A DNA stretch of 64,000 nucleotides from Cobetia sp. cqz5-12 (GCF_016495405.1 NZ_CP044522.1:2881876-2945875), one strand, 5' to 3'. Counted from the stretch's first letter, positions 1 to 9,345 are shown. A program made the numbers and translations. The notes: generated by a model from the sequence alone, not told the origin.

Positions 1-170
1 CCCGGGAAGGCGCAGCGAACCAGCACGAAGGCGATCAACAGTGCCGGTGGCACCGCGATTAGCATCGCCATCAGCGAGACACGAAACGACACGCCGATGA
101 TCTCCCACAGCGCGCCATCCATGCTCAGCAGGAGGCTCAAGGCCTCCTGCGTGGTTTGCCACAAGCTCAC
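1..170 (-). CDS. tupB: Tungstate ABC transporter permease TupB, 5' end only
   Basis: Only the first 56 or so codons are in the window; the gene runs off the left edge. It starts with GTG, and its GTGA overlaps the TGA stop of tupA by 4 bp, so the two are probably translationally coupled. The visible N-terminus (Ser-Leu-Trp-Gln-Thr-Thr, then a hydrophobic stretch rich in Leu, Ile, Val and Ala) fits the first membrane segment of a TupB/ModB-type permease, which would carry oxyanion across the inner membrane using TupA as binding protein. The call rests mainly on its position behind tupA; sulfate or molybdate permeases look alike over so short a stretch. Confidence 0.7.
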   Translation of the reverse strand, partial: MSLWQTTQEALSLLLSMDGALWEIIGVSFRVSLMAMLIAVPPALLIAFVLVRCAFP

Positions 171-1090
171 GAACGCGGCTCAGCCTGTGCGTCCTGCGCC
201 TTCACCGGCGTGCGCTCAGAGGCGCGGTCCGCTGTCTGGCGAGCATCGAAGCCGGTCTCGCCGTGGCTGGCATGGAACAGCGCCTTGCCCTTGAGACGGT
301 AATCATCGATTGCCTGCTGCCCTTCGCTGGAGATCAGCCATTCGGCCAGCTCACGCGCACCACGGGTATTGAGCCCGTCATGATTGGCCGGGTTGACCAG
401 AATCACCTGATAGGGGTTGAAGAGGCGCGCATCGCCCTCGACCAGAATCTCAAGCTCCAGCTTGTCTTCCATCGCAAGCCAGGTGCCACGATCACTCAGG
501 GTGTAGTCCTGCAGTTCACTGGCCATGCTCAGCACCTTGCCCATGCCCTGGCCGACGGCCTTGTAGCCGGAGAAGTCAGGGGTGACATCGGCACTCTGCC
601 ACAAGGCCAATTCCTTCTTGTGGGTGCCGGAATCATCGCCGCGCGAGATGAAGCCGGCATTGGCGCTGGCGATCTTGCCCAGTGCCGCATCCACATCCTG
701 CATGCCGTCAATGGCCGCCGGGTCCGACTCGGGGCCGAGCAGCACGAAGTCGTTGTACATCACGCCATGCGGCTCGATGCCGTAGCCGGCATCGACGAAC
801 TTGCGCTCGGCACCCGGGGCGTGGGTCATCACCAGATCCACATCGCCGTCCTGCCCCATGCGCAACGCCTTGCCGGTACCGACCGCGATGACCTGAATGG
901 TGACATCGTGGGCCTGTTCATACTCCGGCAGCAGGTGATCGAGCAGGCCTGAGTTGTAGGTGCTGGTCGTGGTGGCCAGACGAATGATGTCGTCGGCCGC
1001 CTGGGCCGGCAGAATGCTCAGCGCACCGAATGACAGGCCTGCGAGAGTGGCCAGCAGGCGACGAGAAGACAATGTATGGCGTTGCAGCAT
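167..1090 (-). CDS. tupA: Periplasmic tungstate-binding protein TupA
   Basis: 307 residues. Residues 1-31 form a Sec signal peptide (RR, hydrophobic core, cleavage after AQA). The mature protein opens with the hallmark ATTTS motif (residues 39-43), which binds the oxyanion in TupA proteins, followed by the GTGKALRMGQDGDVD segment typical of the family. It would capture tungstate in the periplasm and deliver it to TupB for cofactor synthesis. The start is ATG with AGGGAGC a few bases upstream. It is the first gene of the operon with tupB. The paired regulators at 1699-5549 are divergent, so they may control this operon, though nothing in the sequence proves it. Molybdate or vanadate as ligand cannot be excluded. 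Confidence 0.88.
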   Translation of the reverse strand: MLQRHTLSSRRLLATLAGLSFGALSILPAQAADDIIRLATTTSTYNSGLLDHLLPEYEQAHDVTIQVIAVGTGKALRMGQDGDVDLVMTHAPGAERKFVDAGYGIEPHGVMYNDFVLLGPESDPAAIDGMQDVDAALGKIASANAGFISRGDDSGTHKKELALWQSADVTPDFSGYKAVGQGMGKVLSMASELQDYTLSDRGTWLAMEDKLELEILVEGDARLFNPYQVILVNPANHDGLNTRGARELAEWLISSEGQQAIDDYRLKGKALFHASHGETGFDARQTADRASERTPVKAQDAQAEPRS

Positions 1091-1698
1091 GGGGATGCTC
1101 CCTGAATATTTTTATGGCGTGACGGTATTGATGACATCAACGTGAATGCTGACTCTGCAAACGACATGCCGAAAGCGCTCTCGTGACAAGACCTGTCATC
1201 CATCAGAGGCTTTCAGAGCTTTGGCATCGGACTGATACATGGGCTGGCACGCAAGACAGCCGGCGATGATACCGGAATCTTCTCCAGCAGGCTGAGTTGC
1301 CGGCTCCCGCCTGCTGACGTCCCTGTCGCCCTGCTGAGGTCGCTATCCTTGTCGCTAACCCTGGCGGGGCGGATGGCGATGCTGGTATAGCACTGCCGGA
1401 AGGGCAGGGAAAATACTGACAATAACTCCAGGCACGACCACCGCTGACCCATGACGCCCCAATTGACCCATCATCGCCGGGCCTTGCGTAGCACAACGGG
1501 ACAGCCTGCCAACCCTGCCCGCCAGCGCCGCGTGCTGACAAGGCTGCAAGGCTTCGCCTGTGGCAAGCGCAAGCAGAAAGAGGCAGCAATGTGCCATCCA
1601 GCGCTAGATTACCAGTGAGCAGCACGCCACAATGCCCGCATGATAGAGATGATCTCCCCTGCGACCATTATTACTGCCCTGTTGACCCGAGGAACGCC
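1091..1698. other. Divergent intergenic region between tupA and the sigma-54 regulator
   Basis: About 600 bp with no convincing gene. It must hold the promoters of both divergent units. A short perfect inverted repeat, TGACA-N5-TGTCA, lies at 1184-1198, close to the tupA start. The best -24/-12-like match on the plus strand (GGCAC, 10 bp, GC at 1431-1444) has a poor -12 half and is not claimed as a promoter. Short reading frames here lack ribosome binding sites and family features. Confidence 0.5.
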
Positions 1699-3276
1699 AT
1701 GACTGCCCACGCCCCCTCCACACCCCGTGAGACCCGGCGTAGCGGCAGCGACCCCCTCCCCACCGCCTCGGTACTGATCGTCGATGACGAGCCAGGCATG
1801 CGCCGCTATCTGGAGAAGGCATTGTCCTCGCGCTTCGCGCTGATCGAATGCGCCGAGAGTGTCGAGCAGGCCGAAGCCCTGCGCTCGCGTCTCCACTTCG
1901 ACCTCATCCTGCTCGACATTCGCCTGCCGGGGCGTGATGGCCTTGACTGGGATGAAGCCCTTGCGCCCTCATCGGTCAGCGATGTCATCTTCATGACGGC
2001 CTACGCCGATCTCGAGACCGCTGTGCGCGCACTGCGGGCCGGGGCCTGTGATTTCATCATCAAGCCGTTTCGTCTCGAACAGCTGCAGGCCGCGCTGGAC
2101 CGCTGCCTCGAGCGCCGCCAGCTGACGCGGGAAAACTTCCTGCTCCGTCGCGACAATGCCCGCCATCAGCAGGAAGAGGCCAGCCTCAAGGGCGAGAGCC
2201 CTGCCATGCAGGAGCTGGCGCATATCATCGCACGCGTTGCCCCTGCGCCCTCGCCGGTGCTGATCCTGGGGGAATCCGGCACCGGCAAGGAGCTGGCGGC
2301 GCGTGATCTGCATCGCCTGTCCGGTCGGCGCGGCGCCTTCGTGCCGGTCAACTGCGGCGCCATCAGCCCGGAGCTGTTGGAGAGCGAGCTGTTCGGCCAC
2401 CTCAAGGGGGCCTTCACCGGCGCGCATCGAGGCCGTGATGGCCTGTTCAGCTTCGCTGATGGCGGCACGCTGTTCCTGGATGAAATCGGCGAGATGCCCC
2501 TGGCGATGCAGGCCAAGCTGTTGCGGGTGCTGGAAACGCGCCGCGTGCGCCCCGTCGGCGGCGAGCAGGAACAGGCAGTCGATGTGCGTATCGTGGCCGC
2601 CACCCACCGCACACTGGAAACGGAGGTAGCCGCAGGCCGCTTCCGCGAAGATCTCTACTATCGCCTCAACGTGCTGAGCCTGACGCTGCCGGCCCTGCGC
2701 GAGCGCCCGGAGGACATCCCGGCGCTGGCCCAGCACTTCTCGCGCCAACTGTCGCGCGAACTCAATCTCCCCGCCGTGCCCTGGCAGCACTCTGATCTCA
2801 CTCGCCTGTGCCACTATTCCTGGCCCGGCAATGTACGGGAACTCAAGAACGTCATCGAACGCGCCTTGCTGCTCGGCCGCCTGCCCGGCGATACCCTGCC
2901 GGCCGACGCGCAGGCCGAACAGGCATCAGGCCACCTGGCATGGGACGGCAGCGGGAACGCGACCACCTCCACCAAGGAAGAGGCCGCCAGCAGCGGCTAT
3001 CCACTCGAGTGGTCATTGGATGCGGTGGAAAAGGCCCATCTGTGCGCAGTGCTGGAGCGACATGCCAACAACAAGTCAGCCGCCGCCCGACAACTGGGCA
3101 TCTCGCGCAAGACACTGGATCGCAAGCTGACCACCTGGCGCGCCGAGCAGCAAATCAGTGAGGACAGCGGCGCTGAGAATGGCACTGAGAGTGATGCTGG
3201 GAGCGGTACTGAGAGCGATCAACCCGCCACCTCCACTGCGTCTGCCACTCCCTACGGAGCCGACGGCAGCGCATGA
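1699..3276 (+). CDS. Sigma-54-dependent response regulator (NtrC family)
   Basis: 525 residues starting at an ATG behind GAGGAACGCC; an upstream in-frame start at 1591 was rejected for lack of a ribosome site. Order of domains: receiver (about 25-140) with acidic pair DD at 29-30 and phospho-acceptor Asp73 in LLDIRLPG; AAA+ domain (about 170-400) with Walker A GESGTGKE and the GAFTGA loop that touches sigma-54; Fis-type helix-turn-helix near 465-495 (NNKSAAARQLGISRKTL). The last 30 residues are a Ser/Thr/Glu/Gly-rich repeated tail. Its stop overlaps the kinase start by 4 bp (ATGA), so it pairs with that kinase. The target is unknown; the divergent tup operon and C4-dicarboxylate-type transport genes are possibilities by family habit only. 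Confidence 0.9.
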   Translation: MTAHAPSTPRETRRSGSDPLPTASVLIVDDEPGMRRYLEKALSSRFALIECAESVEQAEALRSRLHFDLILLDIRLPGRDGLDWDEALAPSSVSDVIFMTAYADLETAVRALRAGACDFIIKPFRLEQLQAALDRCLERRQLTRENFLLRRDNARHQQEEASLKGESPAMQELAHIIARVAPAPSPVLILGESGTGKELAARDLHRLSGRRGAFVPVNCGAISPELLESELFGHLKGAFTGAHRGRDGLFSFADGGTLFLDEIGEMPLAMQAKLLRVLETRRVRPVGGEQEQAVDVRIVAATHRTLETEVAAGRFREDLYYRLNVLSLTLPALRERPEDIPALAQHFSRQLSRELNLPAVPWQHSDLTRLCHYSWPGNVRELKNVIERALLLGRLPGDTLPADAQAEQASGHLAWDGSGNATTSTKEEAASSGYPLEWSLDAVEKAHLCAVLERHANNKSAAARQLGISRKTLDRKLTTWRAEQQISEDSGAENGTESDAGSGTESDQPATSTASATPYGADGSA

Positions 3277-5549
3277 TCAAGCGCCTGCGCCATTACTTCG
3301 CCGGTTCGCTGCGGCGCAGGCTGCTGCTGCTGACACTGGCGCCGCTGCTGGCGCTGATGCTGGCGCTGGTCGGCCTGACCGCCTACTGGACCACAGCCTA
3401 TACCGACCGCCAGCTGTACATGAACGTGCGCAGCGATCTCGATGTCGCCAGCCGCACGCTACAGAGCCAGCATCAGCGCCTGCGTGATGGCCTGGAAGCG
3501 ATGCGTCGCAACCTGCGCCAGCTGGTGGCACCCGATGAGCAGACCGCGCAGCTGTTGCCACGCCTGGTGCCGCGCCTGGTTACCATGCGGGACACCCTCA
3601 ACGCCGACTGGCTGCGCTGGTTGCCCACCGAGCAGTTGCGCCAGACGCCCGGCGTCGCTGCGCTGATTCCGCAACTGGCGCGCGGCGAAAGCCTGGATGG
3701 CCTCGACATGCTGTCCAGCGATTCACTGGCGACGCTGGATCCTGCGCTTGCCGAGCGCGCGCGCCTTGCGCTGCGCCAGACGCCCTACGCACAACCCAGT
3801 GCCCGTCGCGAGGAAAACCGCGGCATGCTGCTGCGGGCGCTGGTGCCCATCCTCGATGGCGAGGGCAAGCTGCTGGGCGCGCTGGATGCGGGCCGCCTGC
3901 TCAATCGCGACCCGCGTCTGGTCGATGAGATCCGCGATCTACTCTATGGCCCCGGCACCCTGCCGGAAGATGGCACCGGCACCATCACCCTGTTTCTCGA
4001 TGATGTCCGTATCGCCACCAATGTCACCGACGCCAGCGGCGAGCGTGCACTGGGCACACGCGCATCGCTGGAGGTGAAGCGTCAGGTGATCGGCAATGGC
4101 GAGCGCTATATCAATCGTGCCTTCGTGGTTCGTGACTGGTTCGTGGCCGCCTATGCCCCGCTGGATTCTCTGGATGGTCAGCGGATCGGCATGATCTACG
4201 CAGGCTATCCGCAGGCGCCCTACGCGCGGCTCTATCGCGAGACGCTGACGCATATCAGCCTGGTGCTGATCGCGGTCAGCCTGTTGGGGGTACTGCTGGT
4301 GTGGAGCAGCATCGAGCGCCTGATGCAGCCGATCCGACAGATTCGCCGTGTGGTGCATGCCGTGCGTGATACCCCCTCACAGGAAGGCTTGCGCATAGGT
4401 CCGCTGTCCTCGCTGGGGCCGGCGCAACGGCACGGTGATGAGCTGGATGAACTGGCCGAGGAATTCGACGCCATGCTGGCGCGACTGGAAGCGCACCGCC
4501 ACGAGATACAGCTCGCGGCCCAGACGCTGGAAGCCCAGGTGGAGGATCGCACCCGCGATCTGAGCGCCCAGACCGCCACGCTGCGAGAACGCAGTCAGGC
4601 ACTGGAGGAACACGTCCGCCTGCTGCGTGAAGCGCGTGCGCGCCTGCTGACCCGCGAGAAACTGGCAGCGCTGGGCGAACTGACGGCGGGTATCGGCCAC
4701 GAGATCAACAACCCCGCTGCCGTAATTCTCGGTCATGTCGAGTTGATCGAGGTGATTCTCGGTGAACAGGCCGAGCCGGTGCGCGAGGAAATCGCCACCA
4801 TCATCCATCAGGTCGAGCGCATTCGCGCGCTGGTCGACAACCTGCGTCAGTACGCGCGCGACCCGCTCGCCTCCAACGACATTGGCGACGGCAACTCATT
4901 GACGCCGTCACTCGGCGCGCCTCACCTCAGCCAGATTCATCCCGATGAGGCGATCCACAGTGTCGAGGTGCTGGTCAGGCACGCGCTGGATCATCATGGC
5001 CATCAATTGCAGCATGAGCTGGCGGCGACTCGCCTGATCGAGGCCGATCGCGCCCAACTGACCCAGGTGCTGGTCAACCTGCTGATCAACGCCATCGAGA
5101 TGGCGCCTGCGCCGGATACGCTGTGCATCACCAGCCGTGATCGTGATGCGGCGCTGGCCGAAATGAACGGCGAGCCAGACAGCCGTCCGGATACGTCAGC
5201 CTCAGCGACAGTATCAGCCTCAGTGCAAGCGTCAGGAGCAGAGCTCGCCCCCGTGGCGGGAGTCGAGATACGCGTCATCGACCACGGCGCAGGCGTGCCG
5301 GAGCATCTGAAGTCGCGCATCTTCACGCCCTTCTTCACCACGCGTGCCAATGGCTCGGGCATCGGGCTATCCGTCTCATCGGGCTTGATCACCCAGCTGG
5401 GGGGCAGGCTATGGCTGGAAGATACCCCCGGTGGTGGCGCCACCTTCTGCCTGTGGCTGCCGTGCATCGCACGCCGGCATCATGAGGATGATCAAGGGCG
5501 CCATCTGCTCGAGACGCTCAGCGCCGGGGGCAGCAGTCGCTCGCCTTGA
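3273..5549 (+). CDS. Membrane sensor histidine kinase, DctB/NtrB-like
   Basis: 758 residues. One membrane segment near 17-39, then about 285 periplasmic residues that look like a Cache-type sensor, a second segment near 325-347, a HAMP-like linker, a coiled coil (about 405-465), the HisKA box with His476 in GIGHEINNP, and an HATPase domain with N, G1 (DHGAGVPE) and G2 (GSGIGLSVS) boxes. It would autophosphorylate and pass phosphate to the regulator encoded just upstream with a 4-bp overlap. The catalytic domain contains a Ser/Ala/Thr-rich insert (about 633-655, TSASATVSASVQASG) between the N and G1 boxes, unusual for this fold and probably a disordered loop. The signal sensed is not deducible. 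Confidence 0.9.
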   Translation: MIKRLRHYFAGSLRRRLLLLTLAPLLALMLALVGLTAYWTTAYTDRQLYMNVRSDLDVASRTLQSQHQRLRDGLEAMRRNLRQLVAPDEQTAQLLPRLVPRLVTMRDTLNADWLRWLPTEQLRQTPGVAALIPQLARGESLDGLDMLSSDSLATLDPALAERARLALRQTPYAQPSARREENRGMLLRALVPILDGEGKLLGALDAGRLLNRDPRLVDEIRDLLYGPGTLPEDGTGTITLFLDDVRIATNVTDASGERALGTRASLEVKRQVIGNGERYINRAFVVRDWFVAAYAPLDSLDGQRIGMIYAGYPQAPYARLYRETLTHISLVLIAVSLLGVLLVWSSIERLMQPIRQIRRVVHAVRDTPSQEGLRIGPLSSLGPAQRHGDELDELAEEFDAMLARLEAHRHEIQLAAQTLEAQVEDRTRDLSAQTATLRERSQALEEHVRLLREARARLLTREKLAALGELTAGIGHEINNPAAVILGHVELIEVILGEQAEPVREEIATIIHQVERIRALVDNLRQYARDPLASNDIGDGNSLTPSLGAPHLSQIHPDEAIHSVEVLVRHALDHHGHQLQHELAATRLIEADRAQLTQVLVNLLINAIEMAPAPDTLCITSRDRDAALAEMNGEPDSRPDTSASATVSASVQASGAELAPVAGVEIRVIDHGAGVPEHLKSRIFTPFFTTRANGSGIGLSVSSGLITQLGGRLWLEDTPGGGATFCLWLPCIARRHHEDDQGRHLLETLSAGGSSRSP

Positions 5550-5654
5550 GCCACAGGCGGCAGATGAGCATACTTGGCCTTGGCGAGGGGCACTGCCACG
5601 GACTCCCGCCCGCGTGCTAGCCTGCGCGCATGCTCACTCAATCAGGCACCACTG

Positions 5655-6386
5655 ATGTCGCACGATAGCTCCCCTACTGCCCCCGAACCTCTCACTGCCG
5701 GCAAGGCAGCGCAGCCCACTGATGACGAGAAAATGGCAGACGAGGAAATGGCAGCGCCTCGCACGCTGGGCAAGCGGCTGCGCGAACTGCGCACATGTCA
5801 TGGCCTCTCTCAGCGCGAACTGGCCAAGCGTGCCCAGGTGACCAATTCGACCATCTCGCAGGTCGAGCAGGACGCGGTCAGCCCTTCCGTCAGCTCGCTG
5901 AACAAGATTCTCGAGGTATTTCCGATCTCGCTGAGCGACTTCTTCAGCGATGAGATACCCGTCGAACCGCCACGCATCCTGCGTGACAGCGAGCATGAAC
6001 CGATCGCGGGCTGTGGACCGGGTCTCAGCCTGCGACGCATTGATCAATCCCGGCAGACAACGCCACAACCCCACGTCGAGCTGGGCAGCCTCGCACCGGA
6101 GTGCAGCGCCTATCTGCAGGCCGCGCATGACAGCCTGGTACTGGTCACGCACGGCGCACTGCGCATCGAGTTCCCCGCGACGGCGGCCTGCCAGGAGGCA
6201 CTTCTCGAATGCGGTGATGCTGCGCGACTGCATGCCGGGGAGCGCTATCAACTGTATTGGCGCAAGCCTGATGCGTCACAAGCCGCAAGCGATGAACTCG
6301 CAAGCGGTGAAGGTATCAATCATGAAGCCTCGGGCGCTGATGAAGCCCAAAGCTGCCAGTGGTTATGCATCGCACAGAGTCGCTAG
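5655..6386 (+). CDS. XRE-family regulator with C-terminal cupin
   Basis: 243 residues from the ATG at 5655; translation could also begin later, before the helix-turn-helix. Residues about 37-95 form an XRE helix-turn-helix (LGKRLRELRTCHGLSQRELA, then TNSTISQVEQD), followed by the FFSDE linker and a poorly conserved cupin-like half (LEC-GDAARLHAGERYQLYW), as in PuuR-type regulators of amine or amino-acid catabolism. It would bind DNA as a dimer and sense a small ligand through the cupin. The C-terminus is a repeated Ser/Ala/Glu tail. It follows the kinase by about 100 bp on the same strand, so it may be co-transcribed. The regulated genes are not evident. Confidence 0.8.
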   Translation: MSHDSSPTAPEPLTAGKAAQPTDDEKMADEEMAAPRTLGKRLRELRTCHGLSQRELAKRAQVTNSTISQVEQDAVSPSVSSLNKILEVFPISLSDFFSDEIPVEPPRILRDSEHEPIAGCGPGLSLRRIDQSRQTTPQPHVELGSLAPECSAYLQAAHDSLVLVTHGALRIEFPATAACQEALLECGDAARLHAGERYQLYWRKPDASQAASDELASGEGINHEASGADEAQSCQWLCIAQSR

Positions 6387-6417
6387 CCAGGCATTCGCTC
6401 GAGAGCTGCTCGGCCCT

Positions 6418-6506
6418 GCCAGCACGACCCAGGCCAGCACGACCCAAGCCAGCATAACCGGGCCGATATGACCCTGACCAACAAGACTCAAGCCAGCTCG
6501 ACCGAG
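6418..6506. repeat. 15-bp direct repeats after the XRE gene
   Basis: Three adjacent 15-bp units (6418-6432, 6433-6447, 6448-6462) of the form GCCAGCACGACCCAR, the third diverged, and a further degenerate copy at 6492-6506. They fill the gap between the convergent XRE gene and the glycosyltransferase. One of several 15-16 bp arrays in this window. Confidence 0.85.
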
Positions 6507-6524
6507 TTGGTGTAACGCACGTCG

Positions 6525-7748
6525 CTAGATTCTTGCAGCGCGGGAGTGAGGGCGGCCCGCAGCATCAGGCGACTGCTCGCGCACCTCATCCCAGGGATCA
6601 TTGGTGGCCGGCTCGGCCAGGAAACGCTCCACCATGGTGTGCGGGCAGAAATCTGCCAACCATTCCTCGCGAATCGGATAGCCCTCCTCTGCCAACAATT
6701 CGTTCATGCGGCGCGCGAGGCCTTCGGCGGAATGCGGCGCGATGGCGTGTTCCAGCTCGCCCTTGAGGATCTCGCGTATCCCGCCACGGCAATCCACCGA
6801 TACGACCGGTGTGCCACAGGCAAGCGCCTCCATCAGTACGATCCCCATGCCCTCGACACGCGAGCTGAGCACGAACAGCTTGGCGGCACGCATCCAGGCA
6901 TAGGGGTTGTCACGCTGACCGGCGAAGATCACCCGCTCGGCGATGCCAAGCCTCTCAGCCTGGGTTTCCAGGGCTTCCCGGCAATTGCCCGCCCCCACGA
7001 TCACCAGCGGCTCCTTCGGATTGGCCAGGGCATAAGCCTCGAGCAACAGGGCATGGTCTTTCTGCGGCACCAGACGCGCCACATTGAGAATGAAGGGCTC
7101 AGCGGGGATATCCGGCTCATCCATGGCGGCCTGCTCGCGTATACGGGAGATCGGGCAGGCATTGACGATCGTCTCGATATGCGCCGGTGTCACCCCATGC
7201 TGGCGAGCAATGTCTCGGGCCCCTTGCGCCACATCGTCAGATACCGCCACCAGATGCTTGTCCTCCAGCAGACAGCGGGCAAACATGCGCTGCTTCCACT
7301 GCGGGCCGGTAAAGTTGACGCGATTTTCCAGCACGTAACGTGCTCGGGAATCCTTGAACCCCCACACCTGCTCGAAGGTCCCCAGGCCACGGAAGATGAT
7401 GCGGTCAACCCTGCCGTGCTCCTGCTCGAATTCCTCGAGCCAAGCAGCGAATTCCTCGCCCCCGGCCTTGCCGACCCACACGAAATTGGAGCGACGGATC
7501 ACGGGATTGAGCACCAGACGTGAGGCCAGTGTCGTCAGGGCGCCGCCGACTGAGCGCTGGACGCGCTGCTGAATCGGCACGATGTGCTGCTGAACGCTGG
7601 TATCCTGCGGCTCAAGCACCTGATCACGACCGCGCCAGATGACCATATGCGTCTCGTGATCATTCGCGGCCAGACTGTCGGCAAGATTGACCGCCACTCG
7701 CTCCATGCCACCCATTTTCAGGCTTCTCACTACGACCAGGGTACGCAA
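6525..7748 (-). CDS. Glycosyltransferase family 4
   Basis: 407 residues with the GT-B fold. The N-terminal half opens with the nucleoside-sugar transferase pattern RSLKMGGMERVAVNLA; the C-terminal half has LNVARLVPQKDH, GAGNCREALE and the donor-binding E-x7-E region in SSRVEGMGIVLMEALACGTPVV. It would transfer a sugar from a nucleotide donor to a growing envelope polysaccharide at the cytoplasmic face. The start is TTG at 7748, supported by AAGGAG six bases upstream; no in-frame ATG precedes the Met-Gly-Gly-Met motif. It lies downstream of a terminator that separates it from uraA, so it is probably transcribed on its own. Donor and acceptor sugars cannot be read from the sequence. Confidence 0.85.
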   Translation of the reverse strand: MRTLVVVRSLKMGGMERVAVNLADSLAANDHETHMVIWRGRDQVLEPQDTSVQQHIVPIQQRVQRSVGGALTTLASRLVLNPVIRRSNFVWVGKAGGEEFAAWLEEFEQEHGRVDRIIFRGLGTFEQVWGFKDSRARYVLENRVNFTGPQWKQRMFARCLLEDKHLVAVSDDVAQGARDIARQHGVTPAHIETIVNACPISRIREQAAMDEPDIPAEPFILNVARLVPQKDHALLLEAYALANPKEPLVIVGAGNCREALETQAERLGIAERVIFAGQRDNPYAWMRAAKLFVLSSRVEGMGIVLMEALACGTPVVSVDCRGGIREILKGELEHAIAPHSAEGLARRMNELLAEEGYPIREEWLADFCPHTMVERFLAEPATNDPWDEVREQSPDAAGRPHSRAARI

Positions 7749-7836
7749 GCATCACTCCTTCGAATGTCCGCCAGTACCGCTTTGTGCCGCGTGCAAGACA
7801 TGCGAAAACGATAGCTGGCGTCTGGTGGGAAACGAA

Positions 7837-7884
7837 AAATGCAACTCCCATGTGCCAGTCGCTCAGCACACGGGAGTTGCATTT
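7837..7884 (-). terminator. Rho-independent terminator after uraA
   Basis: A perfect 13-bp inverted repeat (7837-7849 with 7872-7884, arm AAATGCAACTCCC), continued by 5 more pairs after one mismatch. Read on the minus strand the stem runs into ATTTTTCGTTT. It lies 54 bp beyond the uraA stop and ahead of the glycosyltransferase start. Confidence 0.88.
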
Positions 7885-7937
7885 ATCTGAACCGTCATTC
7901 GCGGAAATGTTCCCTGCCACCACTCATCAGATGATAA

Positions 7938-9224
7938 TCATTCCCCCTCTTTCGCCGGCGGCAGAATCAGGTTGAGCACGATGCCCAGAATGGCGGCCAG
8001 GCTCACGCCCTGCAGCGTGAACTGACCACCACCGACCTGCATGCCACCGATCCCGAACACCAGGATCAAGGAGGCGATCACCAGATTGCGCGGTGCGGTC
8101 AGTGAATCCCCCGCGCGCACCAGCGTGTTCATGCCGACCACCGCGATCGAGCCGAACAGCAGGCACATGATGCCGCCCATCACCGGCGTGGGAATCGTCT
8201 GCAGCACGGCGCCGACCTTGCCGATGAAGGCCAGCGAGATCGCGACACAGGCCGCGACCGTCATCACGCGCGGATTGAAGTTGCGAGTCAGCATCACCGC
8301 GCCGGTCACTTCGGAATAGGTGGTATTGGGCGGACCGCCGAACAGTGACGCCGCCGACGTCGCCAGGCCGTCACCGAGCAGCGTGCGATGCAGCCCCGGC
8401 TTTTTCAGGTAATCGCGCCGTGTCACCGAGCCGATCGCCACCATGTCGCCGATGTGCTCGACGGCAGGCGCGATGGCGACGGGAATCATGAACAGAATGG
8501 CGGAAAATTCGAAGGTCGGTGCAGTGAAGCTGGGCAGCGCCAGCCACTCAGCCGCATGCACCGGCGAGAGATCGATCACTCCCATCAACAGCCCCAGTAC
8601 ATATCCCGTCAGGATACCGCCGAGGATCGGCACCAGGCGCAACATGCCACGCCCGAAGATCGACAGCACCAGCGTCACGCCAAGACTGGCCAATGACAAT
8701 GTCAGCGCCTGGGCATGCGAGATGTTGTCGCTGAACTCGCCGGTGGCCATCTGCACCGCCGTCGGTGCCAGCGCCAGGCCGATGACCATGATCACCGGAC
8801 CGACCACCACGGCCGGCAGCAGGCGATGCACGATACCGACACCCTTGAGGCGAATGCATTGCGCCAGCAATACATAGACCAGTCCCGCGACGAACAAACC
8901 ACCCATGGTGGCAGGAATGCCGAAGTTCGCGACCGAGCTCTGGATAGGCGCGATGAAGGCAAACGATGAGGCGAGGAAGACCGGCACGCTGGCCTTGGTC
9001 ACGCACTGGAAGACCAGGGTGCCGACACCGGCCGTGAACAGGGCAACGTTGGGGTCGAGTCCGGTCAGCAGCGGGACCAGTACCAGCGCACCAAAGGCAA
9101 CGAACAGCATCTGCGCGCCGGTGATGAGAGTCGTCAGCGAGAACCCTTCCTGTTCCGGCAAGGACACATGGGCAGACGACTCATGGGGAGAGGAGGTTTC
9201 AGAGGACGGTGATGAAGACGACAT
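7938..9224 (-). CDS. uraA: Uracil permease (NCS2 family)
   Basis: 428 residues from the ATG at 9224; a TTG 11 codons upstream was not chosen. It is an NCS2 nucleobase:cation symporter with about 12-14 hydrophobic segments and the family signatures IAPAVEHIGDMVAIGS (conserved Glu) and GGPPNTTYSEVTGAV. It imports uracil using a proton or sodium gradient. The product of upp, upstream on the same strand, converts imported uracil to UMP. A terminator hairpin between upp and uraA means uraA is expressed by read-through or from its own promoter. The N-terminus is Ser-rich (SSSSPSSETSS) before the first membrane segment. UraA is preferred over xanthine or guanine permeases because of the upp linkage. 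Confidence 0.92.
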   Translation of the reverse strand: MSSSSPSSETSSPHESSAHVSLPEQEGFSLTTLITGAQMLFVAFGALVLVPLLTGLDPNVALFTAGVGTLVFQCVTKASVPVFLASSFAFIAPIQSSVANFGIPATMGGLFVAGLVYVLLAQCIRLKGVGIVHRLLPAVVVGPVIMVIGLALAPTAVQMATGEFSDNISHAQALTLSLASLGVTLVLSIFGRGMLRLVPILGGILTGYVLGLLMGVIDLSPVHAAEWLALPSFTAPTFEFSAILFMIPVAIAPAVEHIGDMVAIGSVTRRDYLKKPGLHRTLLGDGLATSAASLFGGPPNTTYSEVTGAVMLTRNFNPRVMTVAACVAISLAFIGKVGAVLQTIPTPVMGGIMCLLFGSIAVVGMNTLVRAGDSLTAPRNLVIASLILVFGIGGMQVGGGQFTLQGVSLAAILGIVLNLILPPAKEGE

Positions 9225-9295
9225 GGAAGCACTTCTTTTCACAAGCGGAGGAATCAACCGCCTGATCCTGACTGCTCAGACAGGTCAGACAGATA

Positions 9296-9327
9296 CAAAA
9301 ACGCCCCGCGCGGATGCGCAGGGCGTT
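9296..9327 (-). terminator. Terminator between upp and uraA
   Basis: On the minus strand the sequence forms a stem AACGCCC/GGGCGTT extended by GCGC pairs, with a four-base loop, followed by TTTTTG. It sits 18 bp beyond the upp stop and would limit transcription into uraA. Confidence 0.85.
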
Positions 9328-9345
9328 GTCATCACTGGCGGGCGC

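Noticed and set aside
1430..1445. Sigma-54-like site GGCAC-N7-GC on the plus strand
   Set aside because: The -12 half lacks the TT of TTGC and the site is 250 bp from the gene; chance matches are expected in this much sequence.
1581..1599. TGGCAC on the minus strand as a -24 element for tupA
   Set aside because: The GG to GC distance is one base short and the site is 500 bp from tupA.
1203..1625. Possible 140-codon minus-strand gene in the tupA/regulator gap
   Set aside because: Cys/Ser/Pro-rich random-looking translation, no ribosome site, overlapping frames of similar length.
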